The notes beneath the pieces were generated by a model that did not search any database, was not told where the DNA came from, and saw only the letters and a program-made list of their open reading frames with translations. Shown piece after piece: positions 33,705-42,631 of a stretch of DNA of 64,000 nt (position 1 is its first letter; every line of letters begins with the position of its first letter). The stretch covers positions 558,001 through 622,000 of the forward strand of contig NZ_JBBVGR010000001.1 in the NCBI RefSeq assembly GCF_038148855.1. The letters run 5' to 3'. This stretch comes from Phycobacter sedimenti. GTDB taxonomy: Bacteria; Pseudomonadota; Alphaproteobacteria; Rhodobacterales; Rhodobacteraceae. A program made the position numbers and the translations under genes.

Positions 33705-35803
33705 CAGTGCGCTCCTCCGCCGATCGACATCCAGGTGACAAGGGCGGCAATGCCCAGCACCATCCAGAAGGCATAGGTAAAGATGAAGCCGGACTGGGCC
33801 CGGCCAGCGAGACGGGTGAAGAAGGGCACAATGCCCATGGCCACACCGTTCAGGAAACCATCGATCGTCTTGCCGTCGCCCTTCTTCCAGAAGAAGCGGC
33901 CAATGGCCAGGGCGGGTTTGACAAAGATCGCATCGTACAGTTCGTCAAAGTACCACTTGTTCTTGAGGAACAGATACAAGGGGCGATGCGTCTCGGCGAG
34001 GCGCCCGGGTAGTGACGGGTTCCAGATGTAGAACCACAACGCCATGATCAGACCGCCCAGCATGGCGATGAAGGGCGAGACCTTGACCCATTTCGGAACC
34101 GCATGGGCATCGTCGAGCACGGTATTGTCCGGCGCGATGTAAAGCGCCCCCTCACCCGGCTTGCCGGTGAAGACATAGTGGTGCTCCCCCTTGGCGGCTT
34201 CGCCGTGATCGTCCGTGGCCGCACCATGTGAGTCTTCGCCATGGGCATCGCCGTGACCGTCAGCCGAAGCCTCCGCATAGGGAATGCCGTAGAACTTGCC
34301 GACGGTATCGGTGTGGCCAAAGAAGCTCTTGTACCAGATCATGCCAGAGAAGACCGCCCCCAGCGCCAGAACGCCAAGCGGGATCAGCATGACCATCGGG
34401 CTTTCATGCGCATGATCATGCGTATGCTTGTCGCCGCGCGGCTTGCCGTAGAAGGTCAGGAAGATCAGGCGCCAAGAGTAGAACGAAGTCATCGCAGCGG
34501 CTACGACAAGAAGCCAGAAGCCATATGATGACCCGCCCGCATAGGCGCTTTCGATGATCGCGTCCTTGGACAGGAAGCCGGCAAAGCCGATGTAGGTCAG
34601 CGGAATACCAACGCCAGTGATGGCCAGCGTGCCGATCATCATCGCGGCAAAGGTATAGGGGATCTTCTTGCGCAGACCACCATAGTTCATCATGTCCTGC
34701 TCATGGTGCATCGCGTGGATCACCGAGCCTGCACCAAGGAACAGCATCGCCTTGAAGAAGGCGTGGGTGAACAGGTGAAACATTGCCGCCGAGTACATGC
34801 CCACGCCAGCAGCCACGAACATGTAGCCAAGCTGCGAACAGGTGGAATAGGCGATGACGCGCTTGATGTCGGTCTGCACCAGGCCAACGGTCGCGGCAAA
34901 GAAGGCTGTCGTTGCACCAAGCACGGTGATGAACATGGTTGCCTCGGGCGCGAACTCCATCAGCGGCGACATGCGGCAGACGAGGAAGACACCGGCGGTC
35001 ACCATGGTTGCGGCGTGGATCAGGGCCGAAACCGGGGTCGGGCCCTCCATCGCGTCCGGCAGCCAGGTGTGCAGGATCAGCTGCGCCGACTTGCCCATGG
35101 CGCCGATGAACAGCAGCACGGCAATCAGGTTGGCCGCGTTCCACTCACCCCAAAGGAAAGAAACCTGAGTCTCTGCGATCTCCGGCACGGCTGCGAAGAT
35201 GTCGTTGAAGCTGATGCTGTCGGTCAGCAGGAACAGTCCAAAGATCCCCAGCGCAAAGCCGAAGTCGCCCACACGGTTGACGATAAAGGCCTTCATCGCC
35301 GCCGCATTGGCAGAAGGCTTGCGGTAGTAGAAGCCGATCAGCAGGTAGGAGGCCACGCCCACGCCCTCCCAGCCAAAGAACATTTGCACCAAGTTGTCCG
35401 CCGTAACCAGCATCAGCATCGCGAAGGTGAAGAAGGACAGGTAGGCAAAGAAGCGCGGCTTGTAGCTTTCGCCGTCCTTCCACTGCGGATCGTGATCCAT
35501 GTAGCCGAAGGAGTAGAGGTGCACGAGGCTGGAGACCGTGGTGACAACGATCAGCATAATCGCGGTCAGGCGGTCCAGACGGATCCCCCAGGAGGTCGAG
35601 AGCGATCCGCTTTCGATCCAGCGCAGGATCTCGATGTTCTGGGTGGTGCCATCAAAGGTCAGGAAGACGGTCCAGGACAGCACGGCAGAGAGGAACAGCA
35701 GGCCCGTGGCCGTGATCATCGCGGCCTTTTCGCCGATGAACTTCCAGCCAAATCCGCAGATCAGCGCGCCCACGAGCGGGGCAAAGAGAAGGATGGTTTC
35801 CAT
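33704..35803 (-). CDS. nuoL: NADH-quinone oxidoreductase subunit L, with His-rich loops
   Basis: 699 residues, larger than E. coli NuoL (~613). The first ~450 residues carry the antiporter-like core (MFFGWEGVGVASYLLIGFYY, LILHTWLPDAMEGPTPVSAL, AYSTCSQLGYMF). The extra length is mainly two hydrophilic insertions between late helices: a HTHDHAHESP stretch at ~458-468 and a Gly/His/Asp-rich segment at ~514-544 (ADGHGDAHGEDSHGAATDDH). The distal proton-pumping subunit with the lateral helix near its C-terminus. Confidence 0.97.
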   Translation of the reverse strand: METILLFAPLVGALICGFGWKFIGEKAAMITATGLLFLSAVLSWTVFLTFDGTTQNIEILRWIESGSLSTSWGIRLDRLTAIMLIVVTTVSSLVHLYSFGYMDHDPQWKDGESYKPRFFAYLSFFTFAMLMLVTADNLVQMFFGWEGVGVASYLLIGFYYRKPSANAAAMKAFIVNRVGDFGFALGIFGLFLLTDSISFNDIFAAVPEIAETQVSFLWGEWNAANLIAVLLFIGAMGKSAQLILHTWLPDAMEGPTPVSALIHAATMVTAGVFLVCRMSPLMEFAPEATMFITVLGATTAFFAATVGLVQTDIKRVIAYSTCSQLGYMFVAAGVGMYSAAMFHLFTHAFFKAMLFLGAGSVIHAMHHEQDMMNYGGLRKKIPYTFAAMMIGTLAITGVGIPLTYIGFAGFLSKDAIIESAYAGGSSYGFWLLVVAAAMTSFYSWRLIFLTFYGKPRGDKHTHDHAHESPMVMLIPLGVLALGAVFSGMIWYKSFFGHTDTVGKFYGIPYAEASADGHGDAHGEDSHGAATDDHGEAAKGEHHYVFTGKPGEGALYIAPDNTVLDDAHAVPKWVKVSPFIAMLGGLIMALWFYIWNPSLPGRLAETHRPLYLFLKNKWYFDELYDAIFVKPALAIGRFFWKKGDGKTIDGFLNGVAMGIVPFFTRLAGRAQSGFIFTYAFWMVLGIAALVTWMSIGGGAH

Positions 35804-35809
35804 TGTTCT

Positions 35810-36115
35810 TTAGCCCTTCATCACGTTGATGTCTTCGACGGCGATGGTGCCGCGGTTGCGGAAGAAGCAAACCAGGATCGCAAGGCCAATGGCGGCCTCG
35901 GCGGCGGCCACGGTCAGCACGAACAAGGTAAAGACCTGCCCCACCAGATCGCCAAGGAAGCTGGAAAAGGCCACAAGGTTGATGTTCACCGCCAGCAGCA
36001 TCAATTCGATGCTCATCAAGAGGATGATCACGTTCTTGCGGTTGAGGAACAGGCCAAAGATCCCAATGACGAACAGCGTCGCCGCAACGGTGAGATAATG
36101 TTCAAGTCCTATCAT
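35810..36115 (-). CDS. nuoK: NADH-quinone oxidoreductase subunit K
   Basis: 101 residues from the ATG at 36113-36115 (usual length), three transmembrane helices with the conserved Glu pair in IELMLLAVNINLVAF and AAAEAAIGLAILV. The ATG overlaps the stop of the unknown secreted protein gene upstream (ATGA). Confidence 0.96.
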   Translation of the reverse strand: MIGLEHYLTVAATLFVIGIFGLFLNRKNVIILLMSIELMLLAVNINLVAFSSFLGDLVGQVFTLFVLTVAAAEAAIGLAILVCFFRNRGTIAVEDINVMKG

Positions 36116-36693
36116 GATTTCGCTCCCGGCGAGTTGGGGTAGAAGACTTTGCACCCGCACAGCAGATCAAAACGATCGCCCCGACCTACCTTGTGTGTCT
36201 CAGTAAAGTTAATTGAAAACTCGAAGAACTGAGTGTTGGGGTTCAGCTCACGAGCCCCAGCGGCAGCTGCCACTTCAACCAGTTCGTGAAGATCTTTTCC
36301 CGCGTTCAGAGAAAACGGCGCTTGGTCCCCAACAAGTGGCGCATAAACGGCTTGTGGTCCGCAGCTCGTTTCCCCAATGATCGTTTCCGGCCCCAGCAGA
36401 ATTGTCACTTCTCGAGTCTTGCAATCGCCCAGCAGAACTTTCGCGGAGTTTTCGTTGATGACCTGAAAGAAGCGTCCGTCATCAAGCCGAACGGCCTCAC
36501 CCAGCCTCTGATCGTCATAAGCTCCGCCATTGATCATCCGGCAGCGCCGATCAATGGCAACCGGTTTGCTGTCGGCCCGCACTTCACTGGCTGACCGCTC
36601 TTCCTCGGCATAGATGCACGCCAACGAAGGAACCGGCACAACCGCGATGGAAACGGCGACCAGGACATTAGATATGGACTTGCGTGTCTTCAC
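36112..36693 (-). CDS. Secreted Cys-containing hypothetical protein inside the nuo operon
   Basis: 193 residues starting with GTG (36691-36693) that overlaps the nuoJ stop (GTGA); the stop overlaps nuoK (ATGA). The N-terminus is a signal peptide (MKTRKSISNVLVAVSIAVVP, ending near VPSLA). The mature part has six Cys (one at the mature N-terminus, then C51, C89, C111 and the C-terminal CGC pair), suggesting disulfides or a periplasmic metal site. LGDCKTREVTILLGPETIIG looks like a strand-rich domain. No family recognised. The tight coupling on both sides implies co-expression with complex I; a role in it is speculative. Confidence 0.65.
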   Translation of the reverse strand: MKTRKSISNVLVAVSIAVVPVPSLACIYAEEERSASEVRADSKPVAIDRRCRMINGGAYDDQRLGEAVRLDDGRFFQVINENSAKVLLGDCKTREVTILLGPETIIGETSCGPQAVYAPLVGDQAPFSLNAGKDLHELVEVAAAAGARELNPNTQFFEFSINFTETHKVGRGDRFDLLCGCKVFYPNSPGAKS

Positions 36694-37292
36694 AGCCCCT
36701 GCCCCGGTTTCACGTCCTTGAGTTCCATCGCCTTGGCCGGATCGCGCATCATCTGGGCGACAACGTCCTGGCGTTTGACGTCCTTGCGGTGGCGCAGGGT
36801 CAGCACGATGGCGCCGATCATGGCGACCAGCAGGATCAGACCCGCCAGCTGGAACAGAAGGAAATATTGGTCATAGATAATGAGGCCAAGCGCCTCGGTG
36901 TTATGCCGGTCCGCCGGGACGGGCTGCGCGACCAGCTCCGAGGCCAGCGGCGCGCTTTCCCAGGCGCCGTAGGCCATGACGAACTGCATAAGGATCACAA
37001 GTCCAATCAGCAGCGCCACCGGCATGTAGCGGGCCATCTCGGCCTTCAGCTCGGCAAAGTCCACATCCAGCATCATCACCACGAAGAGGAACAGAACCGC
37101 GACCGCCCCCACGTAGACGATGACCAGCAGCATGGCGACGAATTCCGCCCCCAGAAGCACGAACAGCCCGGCCGAGGAAATGAAGGCCAGGATCAGCCAT
37201 AGCACCGAATGCACCGGCTGGCGGCTGATCACAGTGAACAGCCCGCCGGTGATGGCGCTGATGGCGAAGAGGTAGAAGGCAAAAACGCTCAT
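36690..37292 (-). CDS. nuoJ: NADH-quinone oxidoreductase subunit J
   Basis: 200 residues, five predicted transmembrane helices, with the conserved ISRQPVHSVLWLILAFISSA and VYVGAVAVLFLFVVMML segments (pi-bulge helix 3). Membrane-arm subunit at the quinone-site end. Overlaps both neighbours by 4 nt. Confidence 0.96.
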   Translation of the reverse strand: MSVFAFYLFAISAITGGLFTVISRQPVHSVLWLILAFISSAGLFVLLGAEFVAMLLVIVYVGAVAVLFLFVVMMLDVDFAELKAEMARYMPVALLIGLVILMQFVMAYGAWESAPLASELVAQPVPADRHNTEALGLIIYDQYFLLFQLAGLILLVAMIGAIVLTLRHRKDVKRQDVVAQMMRDPAKAMELKDVKPGQGL

Positions 37293-37711
37293 GTCTCATC
37301 GTCCCTTTTGTCGTCCAGGACCTCCTGCGCCAGTTCAAGCGCGCGGGTCATGGCCGGAATGCCGGCAAAGACCGACATCTGTCCGATCGTTTCAACGATC
37401 TCTTGTTTCTTCGCGCCCGCCTCCAGGGCGTGGCGCACGGTCTGGCGCAGGGCGGTGTCCGCCTGTGCGCCTTGCATGGTCAGCCCCGCCAGCGTCAAAA
37501 GCAGGCGGGTCTTGGCATCCAGACCGTCCTTGTTGACGGTCTTGCCGAACATCAGTTCCATGGCCTCCTTGGGCATGGTCGGCCACAGCGCCTCGAACCC
37601 TTTCATGGCCTCGGCAGGCGAGAAATGCTCAAGCGCCGGATTGAACGCTTTGGCCATTTCATGGGCCTGGGCCATCATGGCCTCAAAGGGGTTCTTTGGC
37701 GTTTCGGTCAT
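37289..37711 (-). CDS. Carboxymuconolactone-decarboxylase-fold protein inside the nuo operon
   Basis: 140 residues from the ATG at 37709-37711. Residues ~55-130 match the AhpD/CMD fold (DAKTRLLLTLAGLTMQGAQA, then RQTVRHALEAGAKKQEIVET). The CxxC of peroxidase-active AhpD proteins is absent, so it is not a thiol peroxidase. The N-terminal ~50 residues are Met/Phe/Pro-rich. It lies between nuoI (7 nt upstream) and nuoJ (4-nt overlap). Function unknown; an accessory role in complex I is conceivable but unsupported. Confidence 0.8.
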   Translation of the reverse strand: MTETPKNPFEAMMAQAHEMAKAFNPALEHFSPAEAMKGFEALWPTMPKEAMELMFGKTVNKDGLDAKTRLLLTLAGLTMQGAQADTALRQTVRHALEAGAKKQEIVETIGQMSVFAGIPAMTRALELAQEVLDDKRDDET

Positions 37712-37718
37712 GGTCCTA

Positions 37719-38213
37719 TCACCGGTAGGGTGCGTCGATTTCCAGGTTGCGGGCGATCTCGGCTTCCCAGCGTTCCCCGTTCGAGAGCAGCTTTTCCTTG
37801 TCGTAGAACAGCTCTTCACGGGTTTCGGTGGCGAATTCGAAATTCGGCCCCTCGACAATTGCATCCACCGGGCAGGCTTCCTGGCAGAAGCCGCAGTAGA
37901 TGCATTTGGTCATGTCGATGTCATAGCGCGTGGTGCGCCGGCTACCATCCTCACGCGGTTCGGCATCGATGGTGATCGCCTGCGCGGGGCAGACAGCCTC
38001 GCACAACTTGCAGGCAATGCAGCGTTCCTCGCCATTGGGATAGCGACGCAGCGCGTGCTCACCCCGGAACCGCGGGCTCAGCGGGCCCTTTTCATGCGGG
38101 TAGTTCAGCGTTGCCTTTGGGGCGAAGAAATACTTCATCCCCAGTTTGAAGCCGACCCAGAAATCCTGCAGCAGGAAATACTTTGCGGCGCGGGTATAGT
38201 CGATCTGAGTCAT
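37719..38213 (-). CDS. nuoI: NADH-quinone oxidoreductase subunit I
   Basis: 164 residues. Two 4Fe-4S motifs, CIACKLCEAVCPAQAI and CIYCGFCQEACPVDAI, bind clusters N6a and N6b, linking the NuoG chain to N2 in NuoB. The N-terminal amphipathic helices and RFRGEHALRRYPNGEERCIA are typical of the TYKY subunit. Starts 2 nt after the nuoH stop. Confidence 0.97.
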   Translation of the reverse strand: MTQIDYTRAAKYFLLQDFWVGFKLGMKYFFAPKATLNYPHEKGPLSPRFRGEHALRRYPNGEERCIACKLCEAVCPAQAITIDAEPREDGSRRTTRYDIDMTKCIYCGFCQEACPVDAIVEGPNFEFATETREELFYDKEKLLSNGERWEAEIARNLEIDAPYR

Positions 38214-38215
38214 GA

Positions 38216-39253
38216 TCAGCCCCCTGTTGTCCAGCGTGCAAAGGCACCCCAGAACCAGTCGAATTTTGCAGCGAAGGCGACAAAGACCACCCAGACCAGC
38301 GAGAAGGGCAGGAAGACCTTCCAGCCAAGGCGCATCAACTGGTCATAGCGATAGCGCGGTGTGATCGCCTTCACCATTGCGAAGAGGAAGAAGAAGAAGG
38401 CCATCTTGCCGACCATCCACAGAACGCCGTCCGGAATGCCCGGGATCGGGGACAGCCAGCCGCCAAAGAACAGCAGCGTGGTCAGCGCGCACATCAGGAA
38501 GATGGCGATATATTCACCGGCCATGAACAGCAGGAAAGGCGTCGCCGAGTATTCCACCTGATAGCCGGCCACCAGTTCCGATTCCGCTTCGGGCAGATCG
38601 AACGGCGGACGGTTGGTTTCCGCCAGCGCCGAGATGAAGAACAGGAAAACCATCGGGAAATGGGGCAGCCAGTACCAGTTGAACAGGCCCGCATCGCCAT
38701 CCTGCGCGCGCACGATGTCGCCAAAGTTCATCGAGCCGGTCGACAGGATCACACCGATGATGATCAGACCGATCGAGACCTCATAGGAAATCATCTGCGC
38801 CGCAGAGCGCAAGCTGCCGAGGAAGGGATACTTCGAGTTCGACGCCCAGCCGCCCATGATGACGCCGTAGACTTCAAGCGAGGAGACCGCGAAAACATAG
38901 AGGATCGCCACGTTGATATCCGACAGCACCCATCCATCGTTGAACGGGATCACCGCCCAGGCGATCATCGCAAGTACGAATGAGGTCAGCGGTGCCAGAA
39001 TGAAGACTGTACGGTCAGCACCCGCCGGAATGACCACCTCTTTCACCACGTATTTCAGCGCGTCGGCCACCGATTGCAGAAGGCCGTAGACGCCCACCAC
39101 GTTGGGGCCCCGGCGCATCTGCACCGCCGCCCAGATCTTGCGGTCCCCGTAAACGAGGAACAGAAGCGAAATCATGACAAAGGCAACAACTGCAAGCACT
39201 TGCGCCAGTATCAGAACGGCGATGCCGCCTGGGGTGTTAAAGAAGTCAGCCAT
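38216..39253 (-). CDS. nuoH: NADH-quinone oxidoreductase subunit H
   Basis: 345 residues, eight transmembrane helices. The conserved loops VQMRRGPNVVGVYGLLQSVA and ALAETNRPPFDLPEAESELV line the entrance of the quinone site and carry the Glu relay. Links the peripheral arm to the proton channels. Upstream is the putative lipoprotein gene, 6 nt away. Confidence 0.97.
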   Translation of the reverse strand: MADFFNTPGGIAVLILAQVLAVVAFVMISLLFLVYGDRKIWAAVQMRRGPNVVGVYGLLQSVADALKYVVKEVVIPAGADRTVFILAPLTSFVLAMIAWAVIPFNDGWVLSDINVAILYVFAVSSLEVYGVIMGGWASNSKYPFLGSLRSAAQMISYEVSIGLIIIGVILSTGSMNFGDIVRAQDGDAGLFNWYWLPHFPMVFLFFISALAETNRPPFDLPEAESELVAGYQVEYSATPFLLFMAGEYIAIFLMCALTTLLFFGGWLSPIPGIPDGVLWMVGKMAFFFFLFAMVKAITPRYRYDQLMRLGWKVFLPFSLVWVVFVAFAAKFDWFWGAFARWTTGG

Positions 39254-39259
39254 AGGTCC

Positions 39260-39640
39260 TCACACCGTGGGTATTCCGTTTGCCTTGCAATCCGCCACCA
39301 CGACCTCGGCGTCGATGGTGCGCAGACCGCGCGGGAGGGCAGGCGAGATGGTGTAGACAGCATCTGCCGTCTGAACGCCACCCTCTTGTTTCATTTTTGT
39401 GCGCACGTGGCGCGCAAACCCGTAACCCCGGATCAGCGCATATTGCGCGGCCGCACATTCGGCGTAGTCATCCAGGTCCGCGCTTGAGCGGGCACCGGAC
39501 ATTGCAACGTTGAACTGCACCAGATCGCCGTTCAGCAGACTGGTCTTCACCCCTTTGTACTGGGGCGCAGCCTCACCGGTACCGGGCGCCTGTGAACAGG
39601 CCCCCAGCAGCAGGGACGATATGAGTGCCGCGCGGATCAC
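39260..39640 (-). CDS. Putative lipoprotein inside the nuo operon (between nuoG and nuoH)
   Basis: 126 residues from a GTG (39638-39640) overlapping the nuoG stop. Lipoprotein signal MIRAALISSLLLGAC with the lipidated Cys at position 15. The mature domain has two further Cys (AECAAAQYALIRGYGFARHV and VVADCKANG), so a disulfide is possible. Resembles no family I can name. Predicted to sit in the periplasm on a membrane anchor. Embedded and coupled like the other intercalated genes. Confidence 0.7.
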   Translation of the reverse strand: MIRAALISSLLLGACSQAPGTGEAAPQYKGVKTSLLNGDLVQFNVAMSGARSSADLDDYAECAAAQYALIRGYGFARHVRTKMKQEGGVQTADAVYTISPALPRGLRTIDAEVVVADCKANGIPTV

Positions 39641-41652
39641 TCCGCCGCGATCTTGTCGGTCTTGCGGGCCTTCGCATTGGCCGAAAGTTCGGCCATCAGC
39701 TGCGATGCGCGCGCAATCGGGTTGGTCAGATAGAAGTCCTTCACCGCAGGCAGGAAGTCCGCCTTGCCCAGCGGTTCGCTTTCCAGCGCCACAACCTCAT
39801 TTTCGGCCACCTCGTCGATCTTGGCGAGATGCGGCACCTCTGCGACCAGCGCGCTACGCAACTGTGCCAGCGAGTCATAAGGCAGCTTGGCATCCAGTTC
39901 CGCGCTCAGCGCGCGCAGAATGGCCCAGTTCTCCTTGGCCTCCCCAGGCGCGAACCCGGCCCGCATCGCCAGCTGAGGGCGACCTTCGGTGTTCACGAAC
40001 AGACCGTTTTCCTCAGTGTAGGCGGCACCCGGCAGGATCACGTCGGCGCGGTGTGCGCCGCGGTCGCCATGGCTGCCCTGATAGATCACAAAGGCGCCCG
40101 GATCGATCTCGACCTCGTCTGCGCCGAGGTTGTAGATCACCTCCGCGCCCTCGATGGCCGCCGCCATGCCGCCTTCGGTCACGGCGCCGATGTCCATGGC
40201 GCCCACCCGGGCCGCTGCGCTGTGCAGCACCAGAACCTTGGCGCCGGATTTGGCAGCGAGGTCTTGCACCTTGGCCATGACGGCCAGTCCGTCCGCCTCG
40301 CGCAGGGCACCCTGGCCAACGATGATCACGGGTGCCTTGCCTGCGATATCATGAGCGTTCTTGGCAGCCGTTTCCAGCGCGGCCCGGTCGGTACCGAGGT
40401 GATCGTACTCATAGGTCAGGTCAACGGCCGCACCGATCAGGCCAACGGTCGCGCCGTTCAGCCAGGCCTTGCGGATGCGGGCGTTCAGAACCGGCGCCTC
40501 GTCGCGCGGGTTGGTGCCGACCAGCAGGATCGCCCCCGCCGCATCGATGTCCTCGATCGCCGCAGTGCCCACATAGGCGGAGCGGTTGCCGATGGCGAGG
40601 CGGGCATTGTCGGTACGGCACTCCACGGCGCCCCCCTGCCCTTCGATCAGCTGTTTCAGAGCGAATGCGGCCTCGACCGGAACCAGATCGCCAATGAGAC
40701 CGGCAACCTTCTTACCCTTCATCGCGGCAGCGGTCGCGGCCAGAGCCTCGGGCCAGGTGGCGGGCTTCAGTTTGCCATCGACGCGCACGTAAGGACGATC
40801 CAAACGCTGGCGGCGCAGACCGTCCCATACGAAACGAGTCTTGTCCGAAATCCACTCTTCGTTCACGCCGTCGTGGTTGCGCGGCAGGATGCGCATCACT
40901 TCGCGGCCCTTGGTGTCCACCCGGATGTTGGAGCCAAGCGCATCCATCACGTCGATGGTTTCTGTCTTGGTCAGCTCCCAGGGGCGCGCGGTAAAGGCAT
41001 AGGGCTTGGAGGTCAGCGCACCCACCGGGCAAAGATCAATGATGTTGCCCTGCAGGTTCGAATCCAGCGTCTCGTTGAGGTAGCTGGTGATCTCGGCGTC
41101 TTCGCCACGGCCGGTCTGGCCCATCTGGGTGATGCCGGCCACCTCGGTGGTGAAGCGGACGCATCGGGTGCAGCTGATGCAGCGGGTCATGGCGGTGCCC
41201 ACCAGCGGGCCAAGATCCAGATCGTCCACCGCGCGCTTGGCTTCGCGGAAGCGGCTGAAATCAACGCCATAGGCCATGGCCTGATCCTGCAGATCGCACT
41301 CGCCGCCCTGGTCGCAGATTGGGCAATCCAGCGGGTGGTTGATCAGGAGAAACTCCATCACGCCCTCGCGGGCCTTTTTCACCATGGGCGAATTGGTCTT
41401 CACCACCGGTGCCTGACCTTCGGGACCAGGCCGCAGATCGCGCACCTGCATCGCGCAGGACGCCGCCGGTTTCGGCGGGCCGCCCACGACTTCGACCAGG
41501 CACATGCGGCAGTTGCCGGCGATGGACAGGCGCTCGTGATAGCAGAAGCGCGGGATTTCCACCCCGGCCACTTCACAGGCCTGGATCAGGGTCATCGCCC
41601 CGTCCACCTCGATCTCGGTTCCGTCAATGTTGATCTTGCGGAGGTCAGACAT
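39637..41652 (-). CDS. nuoG: NADH-quinone oxidoreductase subunit G
   Basis: 671 residues. N-terminal 2Fe-2S N1b (CYHERLSIAGNCRMC), the His/Cys cluster region (CPICDQGGECDLQD) and CISCTRCVRF for N4/N5, followed by a molybdopterin-oxidoreductase-like domain without the cofactor. The C-terminal region is shorter than in E. coli (~908), as in Paracoccus. Carries electrons from NuoF towards NuoI. The stop overlaps the lipoprotein gene. Confidence 0.97.
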   Translation of the reverse strand: MSDLRKINIDGTEIEVDGAMTLIQACEVAGVEIPRFCYHERLSIAGNCRMCLVEVVGGPPKPAASCAMQVRDLRPGPEGQAPVVKTNSPMVKKAREGVMEFLLINHPLDCPICDQGGECDLQDQAMAYGVDFSRFREAKRAVDDLDLGPLVGTAMTRCISCTRCVRFTTEVAGITQMGQTGRGEDAEITSYLNETLDSNLQGNIIDLCPVGALTSKPYAFTARPWELTKTETIDVMDALGSNIRVDTKGREVMRILPRNHDGVNEEWISDKTRFVWDGLRRQRLDRPYVRVDGKLKPATWPEALAATAAAMKGKKVAGLIGDLVPVEAAFALKQLIEGQGGAVECRTDNARLAIGNRSAYVGTAAIEDIDAAGAILLVGTNPRDEAPVLNARIRKAWLNGATVGLIGAAVDLTYEYDHLGTDRAALETAAKNAHDIAGKAPVIIVGQGALREADGLAVMAKVQDLAAKSGAKVLVLHSAAARVGAMDIGAVTEGGMAAAIEGAEVIYNLGADEVEIDPGAFVIYQGSHGDRGAHRADVILPGAAYTEENGLFVNTEGRPQLAMRAGFAPGEAKENWAILRALSAELDAKLPYDSLAQLRSALVAEVPHLAKIDEVAENEVVALESEPLGKADFLPAVKDFYLTNPIARASQLMAELSANAKARKTDKIAAE

Positions 41653-41655
41653 GGT

Positions 41656-42066
41656 CTATTTCGCCCTCAGTAACACGCCGATCGCGCTGTTTTTCTTGAT
41701 TTCCGCGCGACCGAACGCACAGAATGTTTCCGGTTTGTCGTAAGAGACGCCGCGGCTCGAAAAAAGCGCCTCTCCCTTTGCCCGCATCCGGGCCTTTTCA
41801 CTGTCCGAGTCGATGTAGGCGCGGATCTCGCTGTCCGAATAGCCAAGGTCATTGGCCCGCGCCCGCAGGCGGCGCAACTCACCAACGCCTTTCCAGAACC
41901 GGGCGGCCAGAGTGTCACAATGGTCGGCGACCTCTTTGGCAACGGCAACGGCGAACAAAGGCTCTTCAATCTCTGCAACGCTGCGCAGCGGTGGCTTTGC
42001 ATGGCCCACCACAGGGGCCGCGGCCAACGCGGCGGCCGACATCAGGCACATGACCAGTCGTTTCAT
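41656..42066 (-). CDS. Secreted DUF5333-like protein inside the nuo operon
   Basis: 136 residues from the ATG at 42064-42066 (GGAAGGAAAG upstream). Signal peptide MKRLVMCLMSAAALAAAPVV, cleaved near GHA. The mature part is a helical domain with two Cys (DHCDTLAARFWKG, ETFCAFGRAEI). I recall proteins of this kind being labelled DUF5333 in Rhodobacteraceae, next to nuo genes; that label is from memory. Three nucleotides separate it from nuoG. Function unknown; periplasmic location likely. Confidence 0.75.
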   Translation of the reverse strand: MKRLVMCLMSAAALAAAPVVGHAKPPLRSVAEIEEPLFAVAVAKEVADHCDTLAARFWKGVGELRRLRARANDLGYSDSEIRAYIDSDSEKARMRAKGEALFSSRGVSYDKPETFCAFGRAEIKKNSAIGVLLRAK

Positions 42067-42167
42067 GGGGCTTTCCTTCCAATTGGAAGGCCCAGGACAC
42101 ACGGGATCCGGCTCGTTATTCAATAACGCAAGGCGGCCAAAGGCGCCGGGATATGCCAGCGCATCGC

Positions 42168-42605
42168 TCACGACTGGCACGTCCCGTGGAAGACTGCGGT
42201 ATCGCCGTCCAGACGCAGTTCGGCATCGGGGTCGTAAGGATCCACGTCCCAAACGATCTCGGAAGTGCCGTAACCGGCATCAGTCAGGCAGTAAGTCACC
42301 CCGGCATGATGCGCCGCCAGACGCGCGCCCTTGTAGGACTGCGAAGCCTTGGAGACCTCGACGCGGAAATCAGCCCGAGAGACTTTCTTGTCAACCGGCT
42401 TTGCCTTGGCCTTGAACGCAATCCCGTCGTAAAGCGTGCGATCCTTGAAGGAGCTTCCGCAGCCCATCAAAAGTGCGCCTGCAGCGGCGAGTGCCAAAAG
42501 AGTGTTCACCGACATGGAAAAACCGCCGACTCCCGCAACGCGAACAGCAGCGCGGGCGTCTTTTGCCCGGCGGTATCGATCTGCATATCTGGGGAGTTTT
42601 GCCAT
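42168..42605 (-). CDS. Hypothetical protein with lipoprotein-like segment between nuoF and DUF5333
   Basis: 145 residues from the ATG at 42603-42605 (AAGGAAGG about 10 nt upstream). An alternative start at 42515 would begin MSVNTLLALAAAGALLMGC, a convincing lipoprotein signal, but has only a distant ribosome-binding site. The mature domain contains KVSRADFRVEVSKASQSYKG and a C-terminal Cys pair (THYCLT-like segment and HGTCQS). No family recognised. It starts 26 nt after nuoF. Similar in layout to the other intercalated periplasmic proteins of this operon. Confidence 0.65.
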   Translation of the reverse strand: MAKLPRYADRYRRAKDARAAVRVAGVGGFSMSVNTLLALAAAGALLMGCGSSFKDRTLYDGIAFKAKAKPVDKKVSRADFRVEVSKASQSYKGARLAAHHAGVTYCLTDAGYGTSEIVWDVDPYDPDAELRLDGDTAVFHGTCQS

Positions 42606-42631
42606 GGTCGTTGGCCTTCCTTTGGTGTCCG

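Noticed and set aside
39625..41673. Long plus-strand open frame opposite nuoG
   Set aside because: Antisense shadow of nuoG with His/Gln/Arg-rich composition and no domain.
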